Of a DNA stretch of 11,977 bases, positions 5,895 through 11,977 are shown piece by piece. The notes below the pieces were generated by a model, which saw only the letters and a program-made list of their open reading frames with translations, was not told the origin of the DNA and did no database searches. Source of the DNA: an uncultured Oscillospiraceae bacterium (GTDB lineage: Bacteria; Bacillota; Clostridia; Oscillospirales; Acutalibacteraceae); NCBI GenBank assembly GCA_900550315.1, contig URRK01000029.1:1-11977 (forward strand), given 5' to 3'. The translations under genes and the position numbers were made by a program. Position 1 is the stretch's first letter, and every line of letters starts with the position of its first letter.

Positions 5895-6752
5895 ATTGAA
5901 ATAACTGAAATTCGTCCTTATGTTCGTTTTGTGTTAAACACCGCGCAATGCACACACAGCCTTGCGGTGTTGCCTTACGAACATCGTTTTATTTGGTGCG
6001 TTACGGGCAGCGCCGTTTTTTTGGTAGGGCAAGAGCGGTTAGAGCTGGCCGAAAACGGCGTTTTGTACATTTCGTCGGCACAGCCGTATCAGTGTATTTG
6101 CTGCTCGGACGATTTTAGCGCCGTGTATTATTATTTTGACCTTACCACCCAAAATAAAGGCTACCATGTGCGCAATAAGCCAATGCCGGCCGTTTGTTTT
6201 GAGGAACAGCGGGTAATTTGCCGCTACCGGCTGCAGCAAAACGGGCAGCCGTTAAGCTATTTAGCAGTACAAAACGCTTATGACGCCGCAAAGTACTTAA
6301 ACAAAATTTTAGCGCACGCACACCCGGCCGTGGTAGACCCCTTGCAGGAAAGCCTGCTTTCGGGCTACGCGATTTTGGCCTTGACCCACCTGTTAAAATG
6401 CCAAAACAAAACCGAAAAAAGCCGCGCCACGCGGGAGGTGGCCGACGCGGCCATGCGGTACATACACCAGCACTACGCCGAGGTGCTGGACCTGGATTCC
6501 ATTGCCCGGGCGGTACGGTTTCACAAAAGCTATGTCAATCGGGCCATGCGGGAGCATGCCGGCTTTTCGGTGCACCGTTACCTGCTGCGTTACCGGCTGG
6601 AAAAGGCCATGCAGCTGCTAAGTACTACCGCCGTTACGGTAGGGGAGGTTGCAGAGCAGTGCGGCTTTCGCGATTCCAAACACTTTGCAACCGCCTTTAA
6701 ACAATATTACGGGGTTTCCCCCTCTAAAATATCGGTAAGAGATCCGCTTTAG
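5895..6752 (+). CDS. AraC-family transcriptional regulator, probable ATT start
   Basis: This is a sugar-responsive type activator: an N-terminal cupin-like ligand domain (about residues 10-120) and a C-terminal pair of AraC helix-turn-helix motifs (about 185-285), with HYAEVLDLDSIARAV and the closing signature VTVGEVAEQCGFRDSKHFATAFKQYYGVSPS. The first canonical start in frame is GTG at 5931, but it has no SD and would remove a typical N-terminal segment, EITEIRPYVRFV. A good SD (CGGAG, 5881-5885) instead sits 9 bases before an in-frame ATT at 5895, which would give 285 residues. So initiation at ATT, or loss of an original ATG, is the best reading. It probably controls the neighbouring secreted protein and carbohydrate genes. 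The family is certain; the start is moderate. Confidence 0.88.
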   Translation: MEITEIRPYVRFVLNTAQCTHSLAVLPYEHRFIWCVTGSAVFLVGQERLELAENGVLYISSAQPYQCICCSDDFSAVYYYFDLTTQNKGYHVRNKPMPAVCFEEQRVICRYRLQQNGQPLSYLAVQNAYDAAKYLNKILAHAHPAVVDPLQESLLSGYAILALTHLLKCQNKTEKSRATREVADAAMRYIHQHYAEVLDLDSIARAVRFHKSYVNRAMREHAGFSVHRYLLRYRLEKAMQLLSTTAVTVGEVAEQCGFRDSKHFATAFKQYYGVSPSKISVRDPL

Positions 6753-6768
6753 TCTTTGTTTGAAAGAT

Positions 6769-6797
6769 TTGAATGATTTATTATTGCACAATATTAT
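6769..6797 (+). promoter_or_regulatory. Weak candidate promoter before the secreted-protein gene
   Basis: TTGAAT (6769-6774) and TATTAT (6792-6797) are 17 bases apart. The predicted start, near 6804, would fall within the SD (GGAGG, 6802-6806), so an RNA from here would be almost leaderless. It may be fortuitous in AT-rich DNA. Confidence 0.3.
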
Positions 6798-6801
6798 TTT
6801 T

Positions 6802-6806
6802 GGAGG
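6802..6806 (+). promoter_or_regulatory. Strong SD without a matching in-frame start
   Basis: GGAGG at 6802-6806 is ideal, but the only start-like codons 8-11 bases on (ATA at 6815 and 6818) are not in the frame of the secreted protein. In its own frame a TAA stop lies at 6816-6818. An A8 run (6824-6831) lies between the SD and the coding frame. Confidence 0.6.
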
Positions 6807-6845
6807 ATTCAACAATAATATTTAAAAAAAATTGCCGCAGTTTGT

Positions 6846-8525
6846 TTGTCAATGGCGGTAATGGTAGGCGTAATGGGTGCAACAAATTGGGGCAATTCGG
6901 CTGTTGCAGCCTCCCCAAACCTGCTTGAAACCAGCTCTTTTGAAGCGGAGGGCACTTTACCCTCTTATCTTTTATCAGACGCTAAGGCAGCGTTTTTGGC
7001 CGGCAATTTAAACGGTTGGTTTGCAGGCGGGAACGCCAATTACGGTAAAGACGGCGCCATTGTTGCAGAGGACGGGAACTATGCGCTTTCTATGACGGGC
7101 CGCGCTATGCAGCAAATAAAGGGGCTTAAAACCGGCGCGGTTTACAGCGTTCGGTTTAAGGCTAAGCGCGCCGCGGCGTACAGCAGCGCCACAGTAAATT
7201 TGCGCTGCCGTGTTGTAAAAACAAAGCTGGACGCCGAAAATTCGGTTTATCCCACTGCCGATAAGGTTGGCGGCAGCATTTACGCCCTTTACCAAACGGC
7301 TAAAGGCAGCGCGTATGTTGGCCTTGGCAACACCTACACCGAGTACAGCTTTACCTTTACCGCCGGGAGCGACATTGCAGCCGACGATTGCTTGCTGCTG
7401 CAATTTTGCGACCAAGCCGGGAACGGTGCCAAGCGCGTGATGTTGGACGATATTGTTGTTGTAAAGCAGCAAGACAGTTTACTTTACGACGGCGGATTTG
7501 ACGCTACAACAGCCGTTGCCAGCGCCCCGAGCGCTGCCGATTACGCTGCAAACCATATTTGGTATCGCGTAAACGGCGACGGCAAGATCTTAACCGAATC
7601 TGATTTGAACCGCTGCTACCCGTTAAAGGGATATTTACATCAATCTGTTTTGTTCAACAAAGGCACGGTTTACACCTTAGCCTTTAAAGCTAAAAGCGCT
7701 ACCGGCAGCGCAGGGGCGGCAACCTTAACCTACGCAGTTTGCAAAACGGCAAACCGCGGCACTTATGTTGCAACTAAGGATATTACATTGCAGCTAACCA
7801 ACACCTGGCAAAGCTACTTTGTTACCCTGCGCGATTTAAGCGTTGAGGACGGCACCGTTTACTCTTTACGGCTGTTTGACAAGAATAACCAAAGCACCGC
7901 AAGCATTTTGCTGGACGATTTGGCATTGTACGAGGAACAGTTAAAAGATAACGGCGAAGTGACCGACCTGTTTGAGTTTATGGGCAACTCTATTCGCTCT
8001 GTTGGAAACCAGGCGCTTCGTTTTAAATATGGGGTAGAAAAATTAAAATTGCAGCGCGCGGCTTTTCACGGCTTTACTGTTTCGGAATACGGCTTTGTGG
8101 CGCAGCAAACCCAAAGCTTAAACGGTCAAGCTCTGGTAAAAGAAAATGCCAGGGCCGTACAGGCAGCGTATAAAGCGGATGGCAGCTTAGATACCGTTGT
8201 TTCGGAAACCGATTTGGAAAAGACTGTACGGGCAGCGCTGTATAATATTGGCTACAACAAGCAGCAGCAAACAACCGATTACAGCGTTTACGGTGAAAGC
8301 TTTACCTGCCGGCCTTACATTGTTTTGGTAAATGATTCGGGTTATTCGATTACCGTTTATGCCGAGCAGCAAACGGCCGATGTTTTTTCGGTAATGCAGG
8401 CTATTTTAGAGGCAACGGGCGATGACGCACAAACCAAAGCCGACCAGGCAAGCGTTGCGGCCGTACTTGAAAATAAAGATATTTTAAACGCCTACAACAG
8501 CTGGTATTCTGCTAAAACAGAATAA
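6846..8525 (+). CDS. Secreted protein with two jelly-roll carbohydrate-binding-like domains (N-terminus uncertain)
   Basis: A surface or secreted protein that likely binds polysaccharide. From the TTG at 6846 it is 559 residues. Domain 1 (about 25-208) and domain 2 (about 211-364) are beta-rich, each ending in a near-identical strand (VMLDDIVVVKQ and ILLDDLALYEEQ), typical of CBM4/9-like jelly-rolls. A third module (about 375-510) has NSIRSVGNQALRFKYGV and VSEYGFVAQ, a C-terminal module I recall from secreted proteins of gut Firmicutes. No catalytic domain is seen. The TTG start is doubtful: the frame continues upstream as KKIAAVCLSMAVMVGVMG, a proper signal peptide, back to a TAA at 6816, with no start codon. 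The true start needs either a frame change over the A8 run or a non-standard codon, so the gene may be switched or degraded. The AraC gene is 93 bases upstream. Confidence 0.75.
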   Translation: MSMAVMVGVMGATNWGNSAVAASPNLLETSSFEAEGTLPSYLLSDAKAAFLAGNLNGWFAGGNANYGKDGAIVAEDGNYALSMTGRAMQQIKGLKTGAVYSVRFKAKRAAAYSSATVNLRCRVVKTKLDAENSVYPTADKVGGSIYALYQTAKGSAYVGLGNTYTEYSFTFTAGSDIAADDCLLLQFCDQAGNGAKRVMLDDIVVVKQQDSLLYDGGFDATTAVASAPSAADYAANHIWYRVNGDGKILTESDLNRCYPLKGYLHQSVLFNKGTVYTLAFKAKSATGSAGAATLTYAVCKTANRGTYVATKDITLQLTNTWQSYFVTLRDLSVEDGTVYSLRLFDKNNQSTASILLDDLALYEEQLKDNGEVTDLFEFMGNSIRSVGNQALRFKYGVEKLKLQRAAFHGFTVSEYGFVAQQTQSLNGQALVKENARAVQAAYKADGSLDTVVSETDLEKTVRAALYNIGYNKQQQTTDYSVYGESFTCRPYIVLVNDSGYSITVYAEQQTADVFSVMQAILEATGDDAQTKADQASVAAVLENKDILNAYNSWYSAKTE

Positions 8526-8539
8526 GAAAGGGACTTTGT

Positions 8540-8659
8540 ATGAAAAAGAAAGAATATTTGGAGCCGGAGGTAAGCCTAACCTTGCTTCAAACAGCCACAG
8601 TTATTTGTATGAGTGGGGAAATGCCGGAAGGCGATACTGATTTAGACATGGGCTTTTAG
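8540..8659 (+). CDS. Small 39-residue acidic peptide of unknown function
   Basis: A short gene with ATG at 8540, SD GAAAGGGA (8526-8533) at good spacing, and stop at 8657. The peptide opens with MKKKEYLEPE, has a hydrophobic middle (VSLTLLQTATVICMSG) and ends acidic (EMPEGDTDLDMGF). This layout, KEY-x-x-PE followed by a hydrophobic stretch, a V-I-x-x-SG turn and an acidic tail, resembles small hypothetical peptides often seen in gut Clostridia; I know of no function for them. The middle is too short and too polar for a confident membrane helix. It lies 14 bases after the secreted-protein gene, in the same operon by position, and just ahead of a truncated hydrolase. It could be a precursor peptide or a toxin-like or signalling product; nothing in the window decides. 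Confidence 0.65.
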   Translation: MKKKEYLEPEVSLTLLQTATVICMSGEMPEGDTDLDMGF

Positions 8660-8684
8660 ATACCTGTTTAGATATAGGTTTTTA
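8641..8684 (+). repeat. Imperfect 18-base tandem repeat
   Basis: 8641-8658 and 8667-8684 match at 15 of 18 positions, and all three differences are transitions. The first copy encodes the end of the small peptide (LDMGF plus stop). The second lies past the stop in another frame but would also read LDIGF plus stop. The offset of 26 bases breaks the frame. Confidence 0.5.
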
Positions 8685-9194
8685 AATGTTGGGTTTGATG
8701 ACGAGTACCGCGGCCTGCAGCAGGCGGTTGGCGTTGTTTACGGCATGAACAACGGGTTTGATAATTTAATTTTGTGGACTCTTGCCGACCAGCTTTGGCC
8801 CGGCCAGCGAAACACCAGCACCACCGCCGGTTTTTACGACGGCGTTTCCCGCCACGGCATTTTTTGGAACATTCAAGATACTATGGTGCCGAAAAAGCAG
8901 TATTACAGCTATTCGCTGCTTTCAAAATACTGCGGGCGCGGGGGCGGCAAAACCTACCCTTCGCAGCTTAGCGAATTGTACAGCGGCGTTTACACCGCTT
9001 GTATGCAGCTTGAAGGCGGCGACTGGACCTTTATTGCCGTAAACAATAATGTAGAGGATGTTAGCCTAAAGGTGCAGTTTGAAAAAGCGCTGGGCGGGGT
9101 AAAGCTTTACCGGCACCAGTATGTGGCGGCCGAGGTACAACCCAATATTGGCGCCCAAATTATTCCCGCAAATAAAACAATTTTAAGGGTGTAA
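8685..9194 (+). pseudogene. 5'-truncated glycoside hydrolase remnant
   Basis: An open frame of about 170 codons encodes the end of a TIM-barrel-type glycosidase: VGFDEYRGLQQAVGVVYG, then NGFDNLILWTLADQLWPG, HGIFWN and YYSYSLLSKY, followed by a small beta-domain (WTFIAVNNNVEDVSLKVQFE). The FDNLILWTLADQLWP stretch is the style of the last barrel strands of clan-A-like hydrolases, but the family cannot be fixed. Homology-like sequence continues in frame upstream of the first ATG (8745), which has no SD. A stop in frame lies at 8643, so the first several hundred codons, including the catalytic acid, are gone. The break abuts the small peptide gene. It is best read as the tail of an enzyme gene deleted between two points. 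Confidence 0.75.
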
Positions 9195-9263
9195 AAAAGC
9201 TTTTCCGACATTCTGCGCGGAGGGAGCTTAGCGGTTTACACCACCGAAAAGGGGTAAAATTTA

Positions 9264-10679
9264 ATGGATTACAGTACATTACCAATTTACAAAACAACAC
9301 AGGTTGCCGTGCTGGGCGGCGGCTTGGCCGGTTGTGCGGCGGCGGTTGCGGCTGCCCGTAACGGCGCCAAAACCCTGCTGGTAGAAAGCGGCGGCTGCCT
9401 GGGCGGCGCGGCTACGGCCGGTTTGGTTGCGCCCATCTCCTCTACTTACACCAAAAGCCGCAAGCAAAAGTTTGGCGGAATTTTGTGGGAGTTTTTAGAC
9501 CGCGTTACGCCCTACGCCGAAAAATACTGCCGGGCCGATGGTTACCCCGTTACCGCTTTGCATATATACAAATATGTACTGCTGCAGCTGCTGAAGGAGT
9601 CCGGCGCTGAAATACTGTTGCACGCCTTTTTGGCCGATGTTGTAAATAAACCAAACGGCGAAATTGATTATTTGGTGGTGGCTACTAAGGCTGGGCTGCA
9701 GCGGGTTCAGGCAGCGGTTTATATTGATACCACCGGCGACGGCGACGTTATTGGCAAAACCGCGGCCGACTGCATTATTGGCAGCGAGCCGGGCGTGTTG
9801 GGCAATTTGGTAGACGACAAGGGCCAAATGCACACCGTCACCCCCTTTGAGGTAAAAAAGGACGATTATGTTGGCCAGCTGCAGCCGGTATCGCTGATGA
9901 TGTTGTTTGGGGATGTTGACCTTGAAACCGGCAAAAAATACATGAACAAACAGCTGACCTACGCCGATTTAAACCTAACCAAAGAGCAGTTTAAAGGCTG
10001 GCAGTTTTGCGGAACACCGGGCTTTGAGCCGGATGACTCCGAGCGGGTACCCATGCCGCAGGGGCGGGTTTGGCTGTGCCAGGGCCCGCGCAAAAACACG
10101 GCAATTATTAATATGTCCCGCATTATTCATGTAAACGCTTGTGATCCGCAAAGCTACTCGAACGCCGAGGTGGAGGCCGGCCTGCAGTTAATTGCAATTA
10201 TAGACTTTTTGCAAAGCTTTGTACCGGGCTTTCAAAACGCTTATATGATTGAAAGCTCCTCCAGCTTAGGCGTGCGGGAGAGTCGGCGTTTAATTGGCGA
10301 CTATGTATTAACCGGGCGGGATGTTATTTCCTGCAGGTCGTTTGCCGATTCGGTTGCTTACGGTTCGTATATTATAGATATTCACGACCCGTGCGGCAAG
10401 CGGATGGCCATTGGCGGCGAGGTGCAAAAGGATTATTACGCCATTCCGTACCGCTGCTTAATTACCGCTAAGGTGCCAAATTTGGGCACGGCCGGGCGCT
10501 CTATTTCGGCCGACCATGTTGCAACCTCCTCCACCCGTATTCAGGGCACCGCCATGTTAACCGGGCAAGCCATTGGCACGGCGGCCGCTTTGGCTGTGCA
10601 GGCCGGCTGCACCCTGCCGCAGGTAAGCGCCAAAAAGCTGCGGGCGCAGCTAAAGGCCGACGGCGCGTTTATTCACTGA
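9264..10679 (+). CDS. FAD-dependent oxidoreductase (PF12831-type)
   Basis: A cytoplasmic flavoenzyme of 471 residues. The dinucleotide-binding motif VAVLGGGLAG (14-23) is followed by the ribose-binding acidic residue E41 and the GG-x-LGG loop at 43-48. The C-terminal flavin-closing segment (GTAGRSISADHVATSSTRIQ, then GTAMLTGQAIGTAAALA) is the family hallmark. Such proteins often sit in carbohydrate-degradation clusters of Clostridia and Bacteroidota, but their substrates are generally not known. There is no signal peptide. SD AAAAGGGG lies 9 bases before the ATG. The gene is 69 bases after the truncated hydrolase, with no terminator between, so co-transcription with the upstream genes is possible. 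No clear terminator follows it; the 10680-10816 stretch shows only a weak 6-bp hairpin (10742-10761) without a T-run. Confidence 0.88.
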   Translation: MDYSTLPIYKTTQVAVLGGGLAGCAAAVAAARNGAKTLLVESGGCLGGAATAGLVAPISSTYTKSRKQKFGGILWEFLDRVTPYAEKYCRADGYPVTALHIYKYVLLQLLKESGAEILLHAFLADVVNKPNGEIDYLVVATKAGLQRVQAAVYIDTTGDGDVIGKTAADCIIGSEPGVLGNLVDDKGQMHTVTPFEVKKDDYVGQLQPVSLMMLFGDVDLETGKKYMNKQLTYADLNLTKEQFKGWQFCGTPGFEPDDSERVPMPQGRVWLCQGPRKNTAIINMSRIIHVNACDPQSYSNAEVEAGLQLIAIIDFLQSFVPGFQNAYMIESSSSLGVRESRRLIGDYVLTGRDVISCRSFADSVAYGSYIIDIHDPCGKRMAIGGEVQKDYYAIPYRCLITAKVPNLGTAGRSISADHVATSSTRIQGTAMLTGQAIGTAAALAVQAGCTLPQVSAKKLRAQLKADGAFIH

Positions 10680-10816
10680 TTTTTGCCGTTTTGCTTTGTT
10701 AAAACAGCAATTCTTGCGTTTGAACCATGGCCGCACCTCTAAACGCTTTTGCAGTAGCGTTAAAAACTTAAAATTTCTTTTTAAATATCTCCCTTAAAAA
10801 TACCGGCTTGTTCCCC

Positions 10817-10845
10817 TTGACAAAGGGGGAGCGGGCTGGTATAAT
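10817..10845 (+). promoter_or_regulatory. Perfect consensus sigma-A promoter with overlapping inverted repeat
   Basis: TTGACA (10817-10822) and TATAAT (10840-10845) match consensus in all twelve positions with a 17-base spacer, so basal strength should be high. A 6-bp inverted repeat, CCCCTT (10813-10818) with AAGGGG (10823-10828), straddles the -35 box and is a candidate operator for the regulator encoded just downstream. The predicted start is near 10852, giving a leader of about 45 bases. Confidence 0.9.
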
Positions 10846-10897
10846 TTTATTACAGTTTTACATTAGCAAATTAAAGCGTTAAAGGAGCCTTTTAAAC

Positions 10898-11185
10898 ATG
10901 AACAATTGGCAAAGCAACAGTACCGACGCGTTGTGCGACGCCTTGGTAGCCCTAAGCAGTAGGGAGGAGTGTTATGCATTTTTAGAGGATGCCTGCACCA
11001 TTAAAGAGGTGCTGGATATTGCACAGCGGTTAGAGGTTGCAAAAATGCTGGCGCAGGGGGTAAGCTACGCCGTTATCAGCAAGCAAACCGGGGCCAGCAC
11101 CGCTACCATTAGCCGGGTAAGCAAAGCGTACGAATACGGCTCCGGCGGGTACCAGCTGGTGCTAAAAAAAACGGCGCAAAAGTAA
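10898..11185 (+). CDS. YerC/YecD-family TrpR-like transcriptional regulator
   Basis: A 95-residue DNA-binding protein with the family signature EDACTIKEVLDIAQRLEVAKMLAQG at 30-54 and the helix-turn-helix YAVISKQTGASTATISRVSKAY at 57-78. It lacks the tryptophan-binding context of true TrpR, and its effector is unknown. SD AAAGGAG (10881-10887) lies 10 bases before the ATG. It leads a two-gene operon with a polysaccharide deacetylase gene 13 bases downstream. It is driven by a consensus promoter with an inverted repeat over the -35 box, so autorepression is plausible. Confidence 0.9.
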   Translation: MNNWQSNSTDALCDALVALSSREECYAFLEDACTIKEVLDIAQRLEVAKMLAQGVSYAVISKQTGASTATISRVSKAYEYGSGGYQLVLKKTAQK

Positions 11186-11198
11186 AGGGGGAAAATTT

Positions 11199-11977
11199 AT
11201 GGTACAGTATTTGTTTCCGGGCGGAAAGTACAAAGCCGTTACCTTTAGCTTTGACGACGGAACGCAAAACGACGCCCGTTTGGCTCAGCTTTTAAATCGT
11301 TACAATTTGAAAGGAACCTTCCACCTAAACGGCAAAAATTATTTTAACAAAACTGCCAGCGAGCTGCAGGCGGTTAAAAATTGCTACCAGGGGCACGAAA
11401 TTGCCTGCCACACCGTGCACCACGGCTTTTTAAATGTTCAGCCGGGAGTTTCGGTAGTGCACGAGGTTTTAGAAGACCGAAAAATTTTAGAACAAATTGC
11501 CGGCTACCCGGTGGTGGGTATGTCGTACCCGTTTGGGGTTGTCAGTAAAGAGGTTATTGCTGCCTTTCGCGCTTGCGGTATTGTTTACAGCCGCACAACG
11601 CAGGAAACAAACGGCAGGGCCATTCCAAACGATTTTATGCGGTGGGATCCCTCGGCCCATTTTTTAAGGGCGCAAAAAGCTATTGATCATTTTTTGCGTT
11701 TAATGCAGCACCCGTGGTTAGATGTTTTGTACCTTTGGGGGCACAGCTTTGAGCTTAAAACCGAGCAGGATTGGTCCGGTTTTGAAAAAGATCTTACCCG
11801 CATTGCTAAAAACCAGGCGGTTTGGTACGCCACGAATATTGAAATTTGCCGTTATTTAAACGCTGCCAAACAGCTGCAGTTTTCGGCTAATGAGAGCCTT
11901 TGTTTTAACCCCTGTGCTACCGATATTTGGGTAGAGGTGTTTTTGGAGGAAAACGAGACTTCTAAAACCGTTTTAGT
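11199..11977 (+). CDS. Polysaccharide deacetylase, NodB/CE4 type (partial, C-terminus cut)
   Basis: The enzyme should remove N- or O-acetyl groups from a saccharide with a metal-bound water. Motif 1 is TFSFDDGT at 15-22 (D19 as base, D20 as metal ligand), motif 2 is HTVHH at 71-75 (metal ligands H71 and H75) and motif 3 is SYPFG at 109-113. The frame runs from ATG at 11199 to the window end, 259 complete codons. No signal peptide or membrane helix is present at the start, so it is probably cytoplasmic, unlike most cell-wall deacetylases. A later WGHSFEL (around 186-192) fits the family's C-terminal histidine region. SD AAAGGGGGA precedes it, and it is co-transcribed with the YerC/YecD-type regulator. 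The natural substrate is not deducible. Confidence 0.9.
   Translation, partial: MVQYLFPGGKYKAVTFSFDDGTQNDARLAQLLNRYNLKGTFHLNGKNYFNKTASELQAVKNCYQGHEIACHTVHHGFLNVQPGVSVVHEVLEDRKILEQIAGYPVVGMSYPFGVVSKEVIAAFRACGIVYSRTTQETNGRAIPNDFMRWDPSAHFLRAQKAIDHFLRLMQHPWLDVLYLWGHSFELKTEQDWSGFEKDLTRIAKNQAVWYATNIEICRYLNAAKQLQFSANESLCFNPCATDIWVEVFLEENETSKTVL

Noticed and set aside
7008..7472. Minus-strand frame of 154 codons opposite the secreted-protein gene
   Set aside because: No SD or recognisable domain; explained by the codon composition of the real gene on the other strand.
10680..10816. Terminator after the FAD-dependent oxidoreductase gene
   Set aside because: Hairpins at 10691-10710 and 10742-10761 are short or bulged and neither is followed by a T-run.
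1..11977. CRISPR arrays, tRNA or rRNA genes, insertion sequences, phage or integrase genes
   Set aside because: No regularly spaced repeats, cloverleaf or rRNA-like stretches, transposase motifs or terminal inverted repeats were seen.

Overview
The window looks like chromosome of an anaerobic, low-to-mid GC Gram-positive bacterium of the class Clostridia, most likely a gut or rumen relative of the Oscillospiraceae/Ruminococcaceae. The reasons are the lipobox solute-binding protein, the CadC-like regulator, a flavodoxin very close in its motifs to Clostridium beijerinckii flavodoxin, the DUF2325 and DUF3793 families, a YerC/YecD TrpR-like regulator, strong AGGAGG-type Shine-Dalgarno (SD) sites and TTGACA/TATAAT promoters. 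This taxonomic call is inference from gene content; no rRNA or tRNA is present.

Left part (1-3660, minus strand). The N-terminal 300 residues of a sugar-type ABC transporter lipoprotein are cut by the window edge. Upstream of it, separated by a perfect-stem terminator, lies a heavy-metal efflux operon read in the order ArsR/CadC-type repressor, free-standing HMA metallochaperone, and P1B-type ATPase lacking its own HMA domain. A consensus sigma-A promoter with an inverted-repeat operator over its start site controls it.

Middle part (3660-5895, plus strand). A gene-free stretch of about 500 bases ends in a long leader that can fold into a branched RNA closed by an 8-bp stem. It precedes a probable operon of DUF2325 protein (TTG start), DUF3793 protein (overlapping it) and a short-chain flavodoxin. 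Two terminator-like hairpins follow. The function of the two DUF proteins is unknown; a redox or iron-limitation role is suggested only by the flavodoxin.

Right part (5778-10679, plus strand). A carbohydrate-related block holds an AraC-family regulator, a large secreted protein with two jelly-roll carbohydrate-binding-like domains, a 39-residue peptide gene, the C-terminal remnant of a glycoside hydrolase, and an FAD-dependent oxidoreductase. It shows signs of erosion or unusual expression: the AraC gene seems to start at ATT behind a good SD, the secreted protein has its signal peptide out of frame with any start near its SD, next to an A8 run, and the hydrolase has lost its front.

Far right (10817-11977, plus strand). 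A perfect consensus promoter drives a YerC/YecD TrpR-like regulator and, 13 bases behind it, a cytoplasmic polysaccharide deacetylase cut by the window end. The most promising candidates for something undescribed are the structured leader with its DUF2325-DUF3793-flavodoxin cassette, the 39-residue peptide, and the non-AUG starts.
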